Part shown: in pieces, positions 33,902-43,041 of the stretch
Layout of the letters: every line of letters starts with the position of its first letter
Numbering within the stretch: the stretch's first letter is position 1
NCBI RefSeq assembly: GCF_006861655.1
Contig: NZ_SESI01000002.1
Location: 408,775 to 472,774 of the forward strand
DNA: 64,000 nucleotides
Direction of reading: 5' to 3'
From: Halonotius roseus
GTDB taxonomy: Archaea; Halobacteriota; Halobacteria; Halobacteriales; Haloferacaceae
Program-made: the position numbers and the translations under genes
Notes under the pieces: model-generated
What the model was told of the DNA's origin: nothing
Databases searched by the model: none
The model's input: the letters and a program-made list of their open reading frames with translations, nothing else

Positions 33902-35488
33902 CTACTCGTCGTCCAACGTGATCGCCGTAATATCAGTGATGCGGTCGTCGGCGAGCAGCTGTGCAACGACATCCTCGGGAACATCAACATCCAGATTGTA
34001 GACGGTCAGGGCCTCGCCGCCGATGGTCTCGCGGGCGTTGAACATGCCGGCAATGTTGATATCGTTGTCGCCGAGGACGCTGCCGATAAAGCCGATCACG
34101 CCGGGGGCGTCCTTGTTGCGTGCGACGACCATATGCCCCGACGGGATGGCGTCGACGCGGTAGCCATCGATACGGACGATCCGTGGATCGTCACCCGCAA
34201 ACAGCGTCCCTGAGACGGTCAGTTCCTTGTCGCCATCTTCGACGGTGACGCTGACAAGGCTCTGGAAGTCGTCGGTCTGTCGGGTCTTTGATTCGGTGAC
34301 ATCGATCCCGCGATCCTCGGCGAGCTGTGGGGCGTTGACCGCGTTGACCTGCCACTCCAGCGGCGTGAAGACACCCTTCAGCGCGCTGGCGGTGACGAGG
34401 TCGACATCCTCCCCGGCGATATCGCCCTCATAATGGACTTCAACCGATTCGATACGCTCGCCGAGCAGATTGGCGGCGATCTTGCCGGCGGTTTCCGCAA
34501 GGCCGAGGTAGGGCTTGATCCGCGGGAAGGCGGTCTCGTCGACCGACGGCGCGTTCAAAGCGTTGAGGACGGGTTCGTCGTTGAACGCGGCGATCACTTG
34601 GTCGGCGGTGTCGACGGCAACGTTTTCCTGGGCGGCCTCGGTCGACGCGCCGAGATGTGGGGTGACGACGATCTCATCGACATCGAGCAGCGGCGAGTCC
34701 TCGCTGATCGGTTCCTCGGCGAACACATCGAGGGCGGCACCGGCCATCGGGCCGTTGTCGACGGCCTCAGCGAGGGCGGCCTCGTCGACGATCCCACCGC
34801 GAGCGCAGTTGATGAGGAACCCGTCGTCGAGCAGCTCCAGCTCGTCGCTGCCGATCATGTTCTCCGTCTCGGGGAGTAGCGGCGTATGAATCGTGACGAA
34901 GTCGGCGAGTTCGAGACACTCATCGAGGTCGTCGATGAGCTCCGCGCCGAACTGGGCGGCCCGTTCCTCGGAGATGTAGGGATCGAAGACAACGAGATCC
35001 ATGCCGAGGCTGTCGAGGCGTTTGGCGACCTCCTGGCCGACGCGGCCGAGGCCGACGATGCCGAGCGTCTTGTTGTTGACTTCGCGGCCGAGATAGTCGG
35101 ATTTCGCCCACTCGCCGGCTTTGAGCCGGGTGTGAGCCTGCGGGATCCAGCGAGCGGCGGCAAACGCCATGGCGACGGTGTGTTCGGCCGCCGCACGGAC
35201 GTTGCCCTGTGGCGCGTTGGCGACGATGACGCCGTGGTCGGTGGCGGCCTCGATGTCGATGTTGTCGACGCCGATCCCAGCGCGACCGACGATGACGAGA
35301 TCCTCAGCGGCCTCAAAAACCGCCTCGTTCACGTCGGTGCCCGAGCGGACGATCAATGCGTTGGCGTCGGCGACCGCGGCAAGCAGGTCGTCGCCGTCGA
35401 TTTCATACTCGGTCTGCACCTCATGGCCGGCCTCACGCAGCCGATCAAGCCCCGCGTCATCGATCGGATCCGTGACGAGTACCTTCAT
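33902..35488 (-). CDS. serA: D-3-phosphoglycerate dehydrogenase
   Basis: First step of serine synthesis. The NAD-binding domain shows IVGLGRVGQEVAKRL. The catalytic Arg is in NCARGGIVDE, the Glu in the AGAALDVFAEEP block, and the His in VVTPHLGASTEAA. At 528 residues it is the long type, with an intervening ASB domain (about 320-450) and a C-terminal ACT domain (MFNARETIGGEALTVYNLD) for feedback by serine. The start is MKVLVTDPIDD at 35488. The extra 17 codons to 35539 are unsupported. Confidence 0.96.
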   Translation of the reverse strand: MKVLVTDPIDDAGLDRLREAGHEVQTEYEIDGDDLLAAVADANALIVRSGTDVNEAVFEAAEDLVIVGRAGIGVDNIDIEAATDHGVIVANAPQGNVRAAAEHTVAMAFAAARWIPQAHTRLKAGEWAKSDYLGREVNNKTLGIVGLGRVGQEVAKRLDSLGMDLVVFDPYISEERAAQFGAELIDDLDECLELADFVTIHTPLLPETENMIGSDELELLDDGFLINCARGGIVDEAALAEAVDNGPMAGAALDVFAEEPISEDSPLLDVDEIVVTPHLGASTEAAQENVAVDTADQVIAAFNDEPVLNALNAPSVDETAFPRIKPYLGLAETAGKIAANLLGERIESVEVHYEGDIAGEDVDLVTASALKGVFTPLEWQVNAVNAPQLAEDRGIDVTESKTRQTDDFQSLVSVTVEDGDKELTVSGTLFAGDDPRIVRIDGYRVDAIPSGHMVVARNKDAPGVIGFIGSVLGDNDINIAGMFNARETIGGEALTVYNLDVDVPEDVVAQLLADDRITDITAITLDDE

Positions 35489-35577
35489 ACCGAACCGATC
35501 CCGTGGCGCGGGGTAAAGCGTTTCCACTTCGGCGCGCAACCCGCGAGAGACGTTGTCACACCGCCGAAGGCGACCGA

Positions 35578-35883
35578 TTACGCGTCGCCCGCATCGCTGC
35601 CGTCATCCGGCCACGATGGCTCGTCGGCGTCGGCGATGAGCTGTTCCTTTTCGCTTCGGCGGCGCTGTTTGAGCTCGTATTCGCGGCTCATCGCGGCGGA
35701 TTGGGAGTCGAAGGCGGCGAGGTAGACGGGTTCGACCGGCGTTCGGCCGCGAGTGTATTTGGCTCCCTCGCCGGCGTTGTGCTCGGCGAGCCGGCGTTGT
35801 GGGTCGGTTGTGTACCCGGTGTAGTAGCTGTCGTCGGCACACTGAACGATGTAGACATAGTGGTCAGCGTCAGGAGTGGTCAT
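35578..35883 (-). CDS. GIY-YIG endonuclease-superfamily protein
   Basis: A 101-residue protein with the GIY-YIG core as YVYIVQCADDSYYTGYT, then RRLAEHNAGEGAKYTRGR, the conserved Arg and Glu region (AAMSREYELKQRRRSEK) and an acidic tail. This is the small UvrC-like YhbQ/URI type, a possible structure-specific nuclease in DNA repair. Start MTTPDADHY at 35883. Confidence 0.88.
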   Translation of the reverse strand: MTTPDADHYVYIVQCADDSYYTGYTTDPQRRLAEHNAGEGAKYTRGRTPVEPVYLAAFDSQSAAMSREYELKQRRRSEKEQLIADADEPSWPDDGSDAGDA

Positions 35884-36097
35884 GCACAGTGGGATGGTCG
35901 ATGGGGAACGCTGTCGAGAGCGGGAGCCATCGGTTGCTGTCACGGCTGTGCTGTTCGCGGCGTATATAAACCCACCGTCTCCGGAGATCGATGGGTCGGC
36001 GATTCGGTGCACACAGCACTCAAGCCGACCGGATCCGCGGAGATGTGCGTCGGGACATGGTAATCCTTATTATGGAGGCTTGGGTACGAGCGACTGC

Positions 36098-36265
36098 ATG
36101 GCAGATCTTATCGTCAAAGCAGCGGTCAAAGAGGCCCTGAGCGACAAGAACGTAGCTTCGGATTTCTACGACGCACTCGACGCGGAAGTCGAGGAGCTGC
36201 TCGAAGACGCAGCCCGACGCGCCGAGGATAACGATCGGAAGACGGTGCAGCCGCGCGACCTCTAA
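36098..36265 (+). CDS. Small histone-fold-like protein (DUF1931-like)
   Basis: A 55-residue protein starting MADLIVKAAVKEALSDK. The helix-loop-helix pattern with DFYDALDAEVEELLEDAARRAEDN and the ending RKTVQPRDL matches the half-histone type common in haloarchaea. RKTVQPRDL is the typical end of a histone fold. It may bind DNA or other proteins as a dimer. The longer frame starting at 35876 has no matching sequence. Confidence 0.85.
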   Translation: MADLIVKAAVKEALSDKNVASDFYDALDAEVEELLEDAARRAEDNDRKTVQPRDL

Positions 36266-36304
36266 GTCGGCGTCTGTTGTTCCTGCTTTTTTCACGACCG
36301 AGGA

Positions 36305-36378
36305 GTCACATCGCCAGCCCAGAGTCGACACCGAGGTCACATCACCAGCCCAGAGTCGACACCGAGGTCACATCTCCC
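36305..36378. repeat. 31-bp tandem direct repeat
   Basis: Two copies of a 31-bp unit (36305-36335 and 36336-36366) differ at one base, and a third begins (gtcacatc) at 36367. They fill the space between the convergent histone-like gene and rpiA. No coding value is visible. Confidence 0.85.
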
Positions 36379-36383
36379 AGGCG

Positions 36384-37076
36384 TCAGTACGTCGTCGTCG
36401 AGACATCATCGGAGCGGCCGACCGAGACAGCGGTCGTGTAGTCGACAAACAGACCGTGTTCGACGACGCCGGGGATCGCCGACAGCCGTTTCGCCAGCAA
36501 GGCCGGATCGTCGAGCCGACCGAAATCGGCATCGCAGACAAGATTCCCGTTGTCGGTGACGACCGGGCCATCCTTGTTGGCCGCCGCACGGAGCGTTGGC
36601 TCCCCCTCAAGCGATCGAACGGCGTCGGCAACGACGGTGTGGGCGTCCGGCAGCACCTCAAGCGGTACCGGCTGATCAAGTGTGTCGGTGAGCTTTGTGT
36701 CGTCGACAACGAGGTGAAGTTCGGCGGCCGCGCTGGCGACAAGCTTTTCGCGGCTGTGAGCCGCGCCGCCGCCCTTGAGACAGACGCCGGTCTCACGGAC
36801 AAGCTGATCCGCGCCGTCGATGGCGAGATCGATCCCGTCGACCTCATCGAGCCCACGGAGGTCGATCCCGCAGTCGATAGCGCGTTGGCGCGCCCCAAAG
36901 GAGGTCGGGACGCCGACGATATCGAGCCCGTTGTCGACAGCCTCACCCAGTGCCTCGATCGCGTAGGCCGTGGTGCTGCCGGTGCCAAGGCCGATAACCA
37001 TGCCGGCGTCAACGGCGTCGGCTGCGGCCTCGCCGGCGCGTCGTTTCGCGTCGTCGCTCCCGCCAGTCGATTTCAT
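36384..37076 (-). CDS. rpiA: Ribose-5-phosphate isomerase A
   Basis: Interconverts ribose-5-phosphate and ribulose-5-phosphate. GLGTGSTT binds the phosphate, DGIDLAIDGADQ and LKGGGAAHSREK hold the active-site Asp, Lys and Glu, and EVLPDAHTVV is conserved. The length of 230 residues is normal. The start is MKSTGGSDDAKRRAGE at 37076. The extension to 37127 is unlikely. Confidence 0.95.
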   Translation of the reverse strand: MKSTGGSDDAKRRAGEAAADAVDAGMVIGLGTGSTTAYAIEALGEAVDNGLDIVGVPTSFGARQRAIDCGIDLRGLDEVDGIDLAIDGADQLVRETGVCLKGGGAAHSREKLVASAAAELHLVVDDTKLTDTLDQPVPLEVLPDAHTVVADAVRSLEGEPTLRAAANKDGPVVTDNGNLVCDADFGRLDDPALLAKRLSAIPGVVEHGLFVDYTTAVSVGRSDDVSTTTY

Positions 37077-37148
37077 GCCCGAGAGTGTCTCACGGAGGGA
37101 CAAACAGCTATCGGAGGCAGTCGACATCGCTGTAAGACCGCGTCGGGC

Positions 37149-38273
37149 TCACTCAAGCCGGTCGACGATGGCCGATCTCTCGTAGTCAAGACTGAGCTCC
37201 CGGGATCGCCCACGGCCGTCGACATCGGCATACGTCGCGGTGATCAGCCCGAGCTGATCGAGTTTGTTGACCAGCTCTGAGTAGCGGGTGTACCCCAACC
37301 CGGTTTCCTCGCTGAAGGCCTCGTAGACCTCGCCGGCCTGCTTGCCGTCGTGCTCTACGAGTACCTCGATCAGCGCGCGTTCGGACTCCGAGAGCCCCTC
37401 AAGACACCGCGAGAGGTGGACGTGTTTCGATTTCTCGTAGGCGGCTTCGATATCCTCGTCGGTGATAGTGCGGGAAGCCCGCATCTCGGCGTGGAGACCG
37501 GCCCGGCGCAGCAGATCGATGCCGACCCGGAGATCGCCGCTGTCGGCGGTGTACTCGGTGATCGTATCGAGCTCCGGGCTCCCGATGACCCCCTCATGGA
37601 AGCCGCGTTTGACGCGCTCACGGAGGATCGAGGCGATCTCATCGGTCGAGTACCGAGGGAAGTAGATCTCCTCGGGCCGGAAGACGCTCTGCACCCGACC
37701 GTCGAGGTCGTCGATGACATCGAGAGAGAGATCCGAGGAGACGACGATAACGCCGATCTTCGCGCCCGAATGCACCTCATGGGCCCGCAGCAGCGAGTAC
37801 AGCGTGTCGCCGGCCTCGTTTTCGTAAAACAGGTAGTTGATGTCGTCTAAGGCGACGACAAGGACGGTCTCCTCTTCGACGAGACGGTCAGCTAACTGGC
37901 CGAAGAGCTTCTTGAAGGAGATGCCGGAGGCCGGCGGCTCGTACTCGAAGACGCCCTCGAAGAGCCGCGAGAAGACGGCGTATCGCGTCGAATCGACCTG
38001 GCAGTTGACCCGAACGACCTCGATGTCGCTTTCGCCGCCGAGCTCGCCGAAGAGCTTCTGGACGGCGGTCGTTTTTCCGGTGCCCGGCGGGCCACGGATC
38101 ATCGTATTGAGCGGCCGCGATCCACGCACGGCGGGCCGGAGGGCGTATTTCAGGCTCTCCAGTTGGCTCTCGCGGTGATGGAAGGTCTCGGGGAGGTAGT
38201 CGACCTCGAAGACGTGCTCGTTGCGGAACACGGATTCATCCCACGACAGCATCCCTTCGGGATCGTCAGCCAT
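37149..38273 (-). CDS. Orc1/Cdc6-family replication initiator
   Basis: AAA+ protein of 374 residues that binds origins and may load the MCM helicase. Walker A GPPGTGKT is at about residues 61-68. Walker B is VLVVALDDINYLF. Sensor-2-like and winged-helix regions follow (SESERALIEVLVEHDGK, GYTRYSELVNKLDQLGLI). Haloarchaea carry many Orc1/Cdc6 paralogues. I searched the flanks for origin-recognition boxes and saw none, so this may not sit at an active origin. The start at 38273 (MADDPEGML) is preferred to 38300. Confidence 0.92.
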   Translation of the reverse strand: MADDPEGMLSWDESVFRNEHVFEVDYLPETFHHRESQLESLKYALRPAVRGSRPLNTMIRGPPGTGKTTAVQKLFGELGGESDIEVVRVNCQVDSTRYAVFSRLFEGVFEYEPPASGISFKKLFGQLADRLVEEETVLVVALDDINYLFYENEAGDTLYSLLRAHEVHSGAKIGVIVVSSDLSLDVIDDLDGRVQSVFRPEEIYFPRYSTDEIASILRERVKRGFHEGVIGSPELDTITEYTADSGDLRVGIDLLRRAGLHAEMRASRTITDEDIEAAYEKSKHVHLSRCLEGLSESERALIEVLVEHDGKQAGEVYEAFSEETGLGYTRYSELVNKLDQLGLITATYADVDGRGRSRELSLDYERSAIVDRLE

Positions 38274-38417
38274 CTGGCTATCACAACCGCGGCTGTCCAC
38301 TTAATCGTTCCCCGGAGCGTCGATACAGCCGGCCACAGACCGGATGAACACGCTTTTGACTGGCGGTGGCGTTCGCCCGGGCATGACCCACCGCAACGAC
38401 CAGACGGAGGTGTGGCG

Positions 38418-39386
38418 ATGACGACCGAACTCACCGAGATCACCGTTATCGGGGGGGACAAAACCGGGCTGATCGCCCGGGTCACCACGCTGCTGTTCGA
38501 GCGCGGCATCAACATCGAGGATCTCGATCAGGCCGTTCGGGATGGCCTCTTCCGGATGTCGATGCGTGTCGACACCGGCGAGATGACCTGCGAGCGCGAT
38601 GACCTCCGCGATGCCCTCTCGGAGCTGGGACGGGAACTCGGCGTCGAGATCCAGGTTCGGTTCCCCAGCGACCGGGAAACCCGGCGGATCGCCGTCTGTG
38701 TCACCAAGGAATCCCACTGCCTCGAAGCCCTCATGGAGGCCGCCGAGAGCGGCGAGCTTGACGTTGAGATCTCGGCGGTCATCAGCAACCGCGGAACCCT
38801 CCGGGAGGTGGTCGAGCCGACCGACATCCCCTTCTATGATATCGGCGACGGCAAGGGCTCACCCGACGAGGATCGGATGCTCGATATCCTGGCCGAACAC
38901 GACGTGGATCTGATCGTCCTCGCGCGATACATGCGCATCCTCGGCCCGAAGATCGTCTTCCGGTATGAGGATCGGATCATCAACATCCACCCGAGTCTGC
39001 TCCCCTCCTTCCCCGGGGCAGCTGCCTACCGGCAAGCGAAGGAGGAGGGCGTCCGCATCGCCGGCGTCACCGCTCACTACGTGACGACCGATCTCGATCA
39101 GGGCCCGATCATCACCCAGCGAGCCTTCGACGTGCCGGACGACGCGCTCATCGATGAGATCAAAGCCCGCGGCCAGCCGCTTGAGGCCGAGGCGCTGCTG
39201 GAGGCGGTCGAACTCCACCTCGACGACGCGGTCGCTGTCCACCGTGGCCGGACGAGTCTGCGTGATGGGGCCGATCCCGACAGCTACCAACTCGGACTGT
39301 CGCCGACAGCACAGGACGCCAACCCGACCGAACCGGTCGACGACGATCTCGACCTCAGCGAGACACCGGGGATCGCCGACGACTGA
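38418..39386 (+). CDS. purU: Formyltetrahydrofolate deformylase
   Basis: Releases formate from 10-formyl-THF, feeding formate to PurT-type steps and balancing one-carbon units. The N-terminal 80 residues are an ACT-like domain (VIGGDKTGLIARVTTLL). The catalytic domain has NIHPSLLPSFPGA and VTAHYVTTDLDQGPII, with the Asn, His and Asp of the family. At 322 residues it carries a 40-residue acidic tail. ATG at 38418. The frame extends upstream but into the orc1 promoter. Confidence 0.93.
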   Translation: MTTELTEITVIGGDKTGLIARVTTLLFERGINIEDLDQAVRDGLFRMSMRVDTGEMTCERDDLRDALSELGRELGVEIQVRFPSDRETRRIAVCVTKESHCLEALMEAAESGELDVEISAVISNRGTLREVVEPTDIPFYDIGDGKGSPDEDRMLDILAEHDVDLIVLARYMRILGPKIVFRYEDRIINIHPSLLPSFPGAAAYRQAKEEGVRIAGVTAHYVTTDLDQGPIITQRAFDVPDDALIDEIKARGQPLEAEALLEAVELHLDDAVAVHRGRTSLRDGADPDSYQLGLSPTAQDANPTEPVDDDLDLSETPGIADD

Positions 39387-39435
39387 GGGGTCGGCAAGGC
39401 GAAAGGACTGTGCCCCAGCGGCGAGAAACAGTGGT

Positions 39436-39867
39436 GTGGTTCCGTGGCCGATCCGGACAGTTGTCATCCCGCCGCCGATCCGTGCGTCCATCGAGAGCCA
39501 CGTCGCAACCCACCACCCCAACGAGGCCGGCGGCTTTCTCGGCTGTCGACGACAGGGGCGTCGGCTACGGGCAACCCGCCATATCCCGATCGCAAACGAG
39601 TCGACGATCCCGGAACGCCGGTTTGAGACGACCGTCGACGACCGGGTGCCACCGCCGCCACGCGTGTTTTATCACTCCCACACCAGCCCGGAGTCGATCT
39701 CGGGGCTTACCCGGATCGACAAACGCTCGATCCCGGAGCCGTTCGCCCTCGTCATCTTCGCCCCACGCGGGGAGGCATTGAGCTACCGCGGGTTCAAACG
39801 CGGCCTCCTTGAGTGGCGGGAGCTCCGGGTCGAAGCCGACACGGGCAGACGGCTGGCGCGGCTCTGA
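39436..39867 (+). CDS. JAMM/MPN-family metalloprotein
   Basis: A 143-residue protein with a JAB1/MPN/Mov34 pattern: NEAGGFLG holds the conserved Glu, and FYHSHTSPESISGLTRID gives the metal motif. The usual HxHP becomes HSHT, and the usual SxxD becomes TRID with a longer spacing. It may therefore be a divergent isopeptidase or a desampylase-type enzyme with altered activity. The GTG at 39436 (MVPWPIRTVVI) is the best start, 49 bp after purU. Confidence 0.72.
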   Translation: MVPWPIRTVVIPPPIRASIESHVATHHPNEAGGFLGCRRQGRRLRATRHIPIANESTIPERRFETTVDDRVPPPPRVFYHSHTSPESISGLTRIDKRSIPEPFALVIFAPRGEALSYRGFKRGLLEWRELRVEADTGRRLARL

Positions 39868-39926
39868 GCACTCACCACCGACCGGAACCGCAGTTGATTC
39901 TGGGCACTCACTACCGACCGGAAACG
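39868..39926. repeat. 36-bp-period imperfect direct repeat
   Basis: gcactcaccaccgaccgg at 39868 recurs at 39904 with one change (gcactcactaccgaccgg), and the pairs continue with further mismatches. The repeat follows the JAMM gene. The rest of 39927-40146 contains TATA-like boxes (gtttatac at 39947, aaatatac near 40003, tttttatt near 40030) for the symporter gene. Confidence 0.7.
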
Positions 39927-40146
39927 TGGTTGTGAGTGTACAAACTGTTTATACATACTGGTACAGATGGGCGTAGTTCATGCCTACACCCGCGGTGCAC
40001 AAGTAAATATACAAATACAGGCCAGAGCTTTTTATTGATGAACGAATCTCCATCTTTGTCGATAATATGCACGCGAAAGAATGCCGCTTGCGAGAGAGAA
40101 TAGACAAACACGTATCACACACCGTCGAAACCGGGGTGAGCATTCG

Positions 40147-41715
40147 ATGAGCGTCATCCTCTATGGGATCATCGGCATCATCGTCACGATGCTGGGGATC
40201 GGCTTCTATGTCGCCCGGAAGGTGAAAGGTGACAGCGTCAACTACATCGTCGCCGGCCGGGGACTGATCCTCCCGCTGGCGGCGGCGACGCTGATGGCCC
40301 AATCGTTGGACTCGAATGCGACATTAGGAAACACGGATCTCGTCGCGTCCTTCGGGTTCTGGGCCGGGGCAGCACTCCCAGTCGGACTGGCGACCTGTCT
40401 GTTCCTAACCGGACTGTTTTTCGCCAAGCCGATGAACCGGATGAATCTCACGACGCTGCCGGACTTCTATCGCCGAAAGTACGGCCGGACGGCGGAGATC
40501 CTCGCCAGCGTCATCATGTCGGTCGCCTACGCGTTCCTCTTGGCGGGGAACCTCGTCGCCGGCGGCTTCCTCTTTGAGATCTTTGTCGGCACGAGCTTCC
40601 AGGTCGGCGTCTTCGTCATCGCCGCCCTCGTGTTGGCGTACACGGTTGCTGGCGGCCTGTTTTCGGTTGCCTACACCGACTTCCTGCAGGCCGGCGTCGC
40701 CCTTGTCGGCTCGATCGCGCTCATCATCTTCGTGACGAGCCAGTACGGGCTCACCATCCCCGAGGGGATGGGGCCGACAAACCTCGGACAGCTAACCGAC
40801 CCGAGTCAGGGTGCCTACATCAACCTCGCCACCATCGTCGCCCTCGGGCTGGGTGACATCGTCGCCATCGACTTCATGGAACGGGTGTTTGCGGCTGACA
40901 GCCCCGAAACCGCCCGAAAGGCTTGCTTCATCGGCGCGGCCGGCACGCTGATCATCGGAATTCCGTTTTCGATCGTCGCGCTGTCGGCGAACCCGATCCT
41001 TGCATCCCTCGGCGTCGAAAGCGGCGGACAAGCCGTCCTCTACACGCTGTTGCAGAACGCGGTGCCGCCGTGGCTCGGCGCGCTCGTCATCGCCGGCATT
41101 CTCGCAGCTTCGTTCTCAACAAGCGACGGGGCGATCCTTGGCACCTCGGCGGTCATCGCTCGCAACATCGGCAACATCCGCGTTGACGAAAGCGAGGCGG
41201 TCGCCACCGACGGCGGCACGAGCGACGACGACAGCGACGACGGACTGCTCGGTACCGACAGCGACAAGTTGCTGACAGTCACCCGGCTGATGTCGGTTCC
41301 GATCACGCTGCTTGGCATCTTCTTCGCCATTCGGGTCTCGGCGACCGGGATGTTGCTCGTGTTGGCGTTCGACATCATGCTGGCAGGCGCGTTCGTTCCG
41401 CTGGTAATGGGACTCTACTGGCCGGATATGGCGACGACCCCAGCCGCGCTGGCCTCGATGGTCGGCGGCTCGCTGACGCGGCTCGTCCTGTTCGTCCTGG
41501 TTCCAACCACCTACGCCTACGAGAACACGCTGCTGTACATCGAAAACGACATCTTCACCGCCTCCTTCGACGGGCTGCCGACGTTTATCGCCGCTGGGGT
41601 CAGCCTCGTTGTCTTCGTCGCTGTCGCCTACGCCACGAAGGACAGCTACGGCGTCCGCACCCTCGACCGCGACGGCCGCCGCACCATCGTCGCCGGCGGC
41701 GAGGACGAGGAGTAA
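40147..41715 (+). CDS. Sodium:solute symporter (SSS family)
   Basis: Polytopic secondary transporter of 522 residues with about 13 membrane helices. The family blocks YIVAGRGL (after helix 1), NLVAGGFLFE and FSVAYTDFLQAG are visible. The substrate cannot be read from sequence. The following genes are a PhoU-like regulator and an agmatinase-family ureohydrolase, so a guanidino compound or polyamine precursor is a fair guess. An acidic loop (DDDSDDGLLGTDSD) lies between helices. Start MSVILYGIIG at 40147. Confidence 0.9.
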   Translation: MSVILYGIIGIIVTMLGIGFYVARKVKGDSVNYIVAGRGLILPLAAATLMAQSLDSNATLGNTDLVASFGFWAGAALPVGLATCLFLTGLFFAKPMNRMNLTTLPDFYRRKYGRTAEILASVIMSVAYAFLLAGNLVAGGFLFEIFVGTSFQVGVFVIAALVLAYTVAGGLFSVAYTDFLQAGVALVGSIALIIFVTSQYGLTIPEGMGPTNLGQLTDPSQGAYINLATIVALGLGDIVAIDFMERVFAADSPETARKACFIGAAGTLIIGIPFSIVALSANPILASLGVESGGQAVLYTLLQNAVPPWLGALVIAGILAASFSTSDGAILGTSAVIARNIGNIRVDESEAVATDGGTSDDDSDDGLLGTDSDKLLTVTRLMSVPITLLGIFFAIRVSATGMLLVLAFDIMLAGAFVPLVMGLYWPDMATTPAALASMVGGSLTRLVLFVLVPTTYAYENTLLYIENDIFTASFDGLPTFIAAGVSLVVFVAVAYATKDSYGVRTLDRDGRRTIVAGGEDEE

Positions 41716-41839
41716 CAGCAGCTGTTTTCGGATTTTGGCTTATAGTTATTGAACCGAGTACCCTGACGTTTATACAATACAAGTACGATTGCTTTTTCAG
41801 CCACATGGTTTCGTATACACAACTTCTGAGGTGCCATAG

Positions 41840-42889
41840 ATGAAAGGTGACGATCGGCAGATCCGCCGGAAAGCCCAGCAGTTGGGTTCATCAACATTGG
41901 CGGTAACGGTGCCGGCCGAGTGGGCCCATCGCCACGACCTCATGAAGGGTGATGAGCTGATCGTTCAGCGCGACGAAAACGGCAACTCGCTGCTCGTCAC
42001 GCCGGCCCAACCCGCCTTGACCGAGACCGAAACGACGATCTCCGCCGACACGATGAGCGCCGACGCGCTCTCGCGGGCGGTTGTCACCCAGTATGTGCTC
42101 GGTCGCGGGTTCATCCGGATCGAGGCCGACGAGGCGCTCACCGCGGCGCAGTACGACGCCGTTCTCGATGCCGAACGCCGGCTGATGGGGTTGGGGATCG
42201 TCGAGGAGTCGGCAACCCACATCACCATCCGGTGTTCGGTCGATCCCGACGACTTTGATCTGCCGACGCTGTTCGGGCGGCTGGGCCGTACCGAGGCAAC
42301 GATCCGCTCAAGCGCGGTCGACGCGCTGTTGGCGGCCGACCCCGAGGCGGCCCGCCGGGCGCAGGATCGGAGCCCACAGCTCGAAAAGCTGTTTTCGCTG
42401 TTTCTGCGGCTCGTGTTTACGACCTACCGGAACCCTCAGCTCAACCAAGCCGTCGGTGTCGGCTCGGGGTTCCCGCTGATCGGCTACCGCTCGGCGGCCC
42501 AGGATATCGCCCTGATGGCCGGGATCGCCGACGAGATCGCCACCATCGCCGCCGAGGAGATAACCGAGCCACTGGACGACGAGGTCGCCGAAGGAGTCAC
42601 GTCGGTACATGAGGCCCTTGATACGGCCGCCGAAACTGTCAGAGACGCCGTGATCGACCCGGAGTACAGTCAGGTAACAACCGCCCGCGAGCGGCTCAGA
42701 CGGTTCGACGAGGCCTCAACGGCTGCCATCGACCACCTCGAAGCCGCCCGGCCGGAGCCGCTGCTCGCGCTCCACCGGTGTCATCTCCTCTTCGAGCGCA
42801 GCGCGCGCCACACCGAGGACACCCTTGATGTGGCAACGCATCTCGCCTTCCGGGAGAGCCCGGATGTCGTCACCCAGAACGGTCATTAA
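41840..42889 (+). CDS. PhoU-like regulator with an N-terminal AbrB/SpoVT domain
   Basis: A 349-residue protein. An AbrB-type DNA-binding domain (about residues 8-50: STLAVTVPAEWAHRHDLMKGDELIV) is followed by two PhoU-type helical repeats. In haloarchaea such proteins sit beside phosphate and other transporters and probably sense uptake. Here the neighbour is a sodium/solute symporter. GAGGTG at 41828 is a possible ribosome site, and gtttatac at 41768 is a TATA box, so there is a leader of about 40 nt. Confidence 0.88.
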   Translation: MKGDDRQIRRKAQQLGSSTLAVTVPAEWAHRHDLMKGDELIVQRDENGNSLLVTPAQPALTETETTISADTMSADALSRAVVTQYVLGRGFIRIEADEALTAAQYDAVLDAERRLMGLGIVEESATHITIRCSVDPDDFDLPTLFGRLGRTEATIRSSAVDALLAADPEAARRAQDRSPQLEKLFSLFLRLVFTTYRNPQLNQAVGVGSGFPLIGYRSAAQDIALMAGIADEIATIAAEEITEPLDDEVAEGVTSVHEALDTAAETVRDAVIDPEYSQVTTARERLRRFDEASTAAIDHLEAARPEPLLALHRCHLLFERSARHTEDTLDVATHLAFRESPDVVTQNGH

Positions 42890-42898
42890 GGAATATAA

Positions 42899-42926
42899 GG
42901 TGACTCAAACTGTTCGAGTTTGCACC
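42899..42926 (+). terminator. 10-bp stem-loop after the PhoU-like gene
   Basis: GGTG and CAAACT (42899-42902, 42906-42911) pair with AGTTTG and CACC (42917-42926) around a GTTCG loop, with a 3-base bulge. It begins 9 bp after the stop. No T-run follows, so termination is uncertain. It may protect the mRNA end or be an operator. Confidence 0.5.
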
Positions 42927-43041
42927 TAATCACCCCGATAGCTTGAATACCACCCAAGAAACGCTTTAGTATAATCTGAATCTCCATCGGAGTGGGCAAC
43001 AACGAGTCACCGCAGGCTCGGGATTGCACGAGACAACAACT

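Noticed and set aside
34886-35725. Plus-strand frame opposite serA and the GIY-YIG gene
   Set aside because: It spans two real minus-strand genes and shows no domain.
37077-38417. Replication origin beside the Orc1/Cdc6 gene
   Set aside because: I looked for origin-recognition-box sequences and AT-rich unwinding regions on both sides and saw none. The flanking gaps are short.
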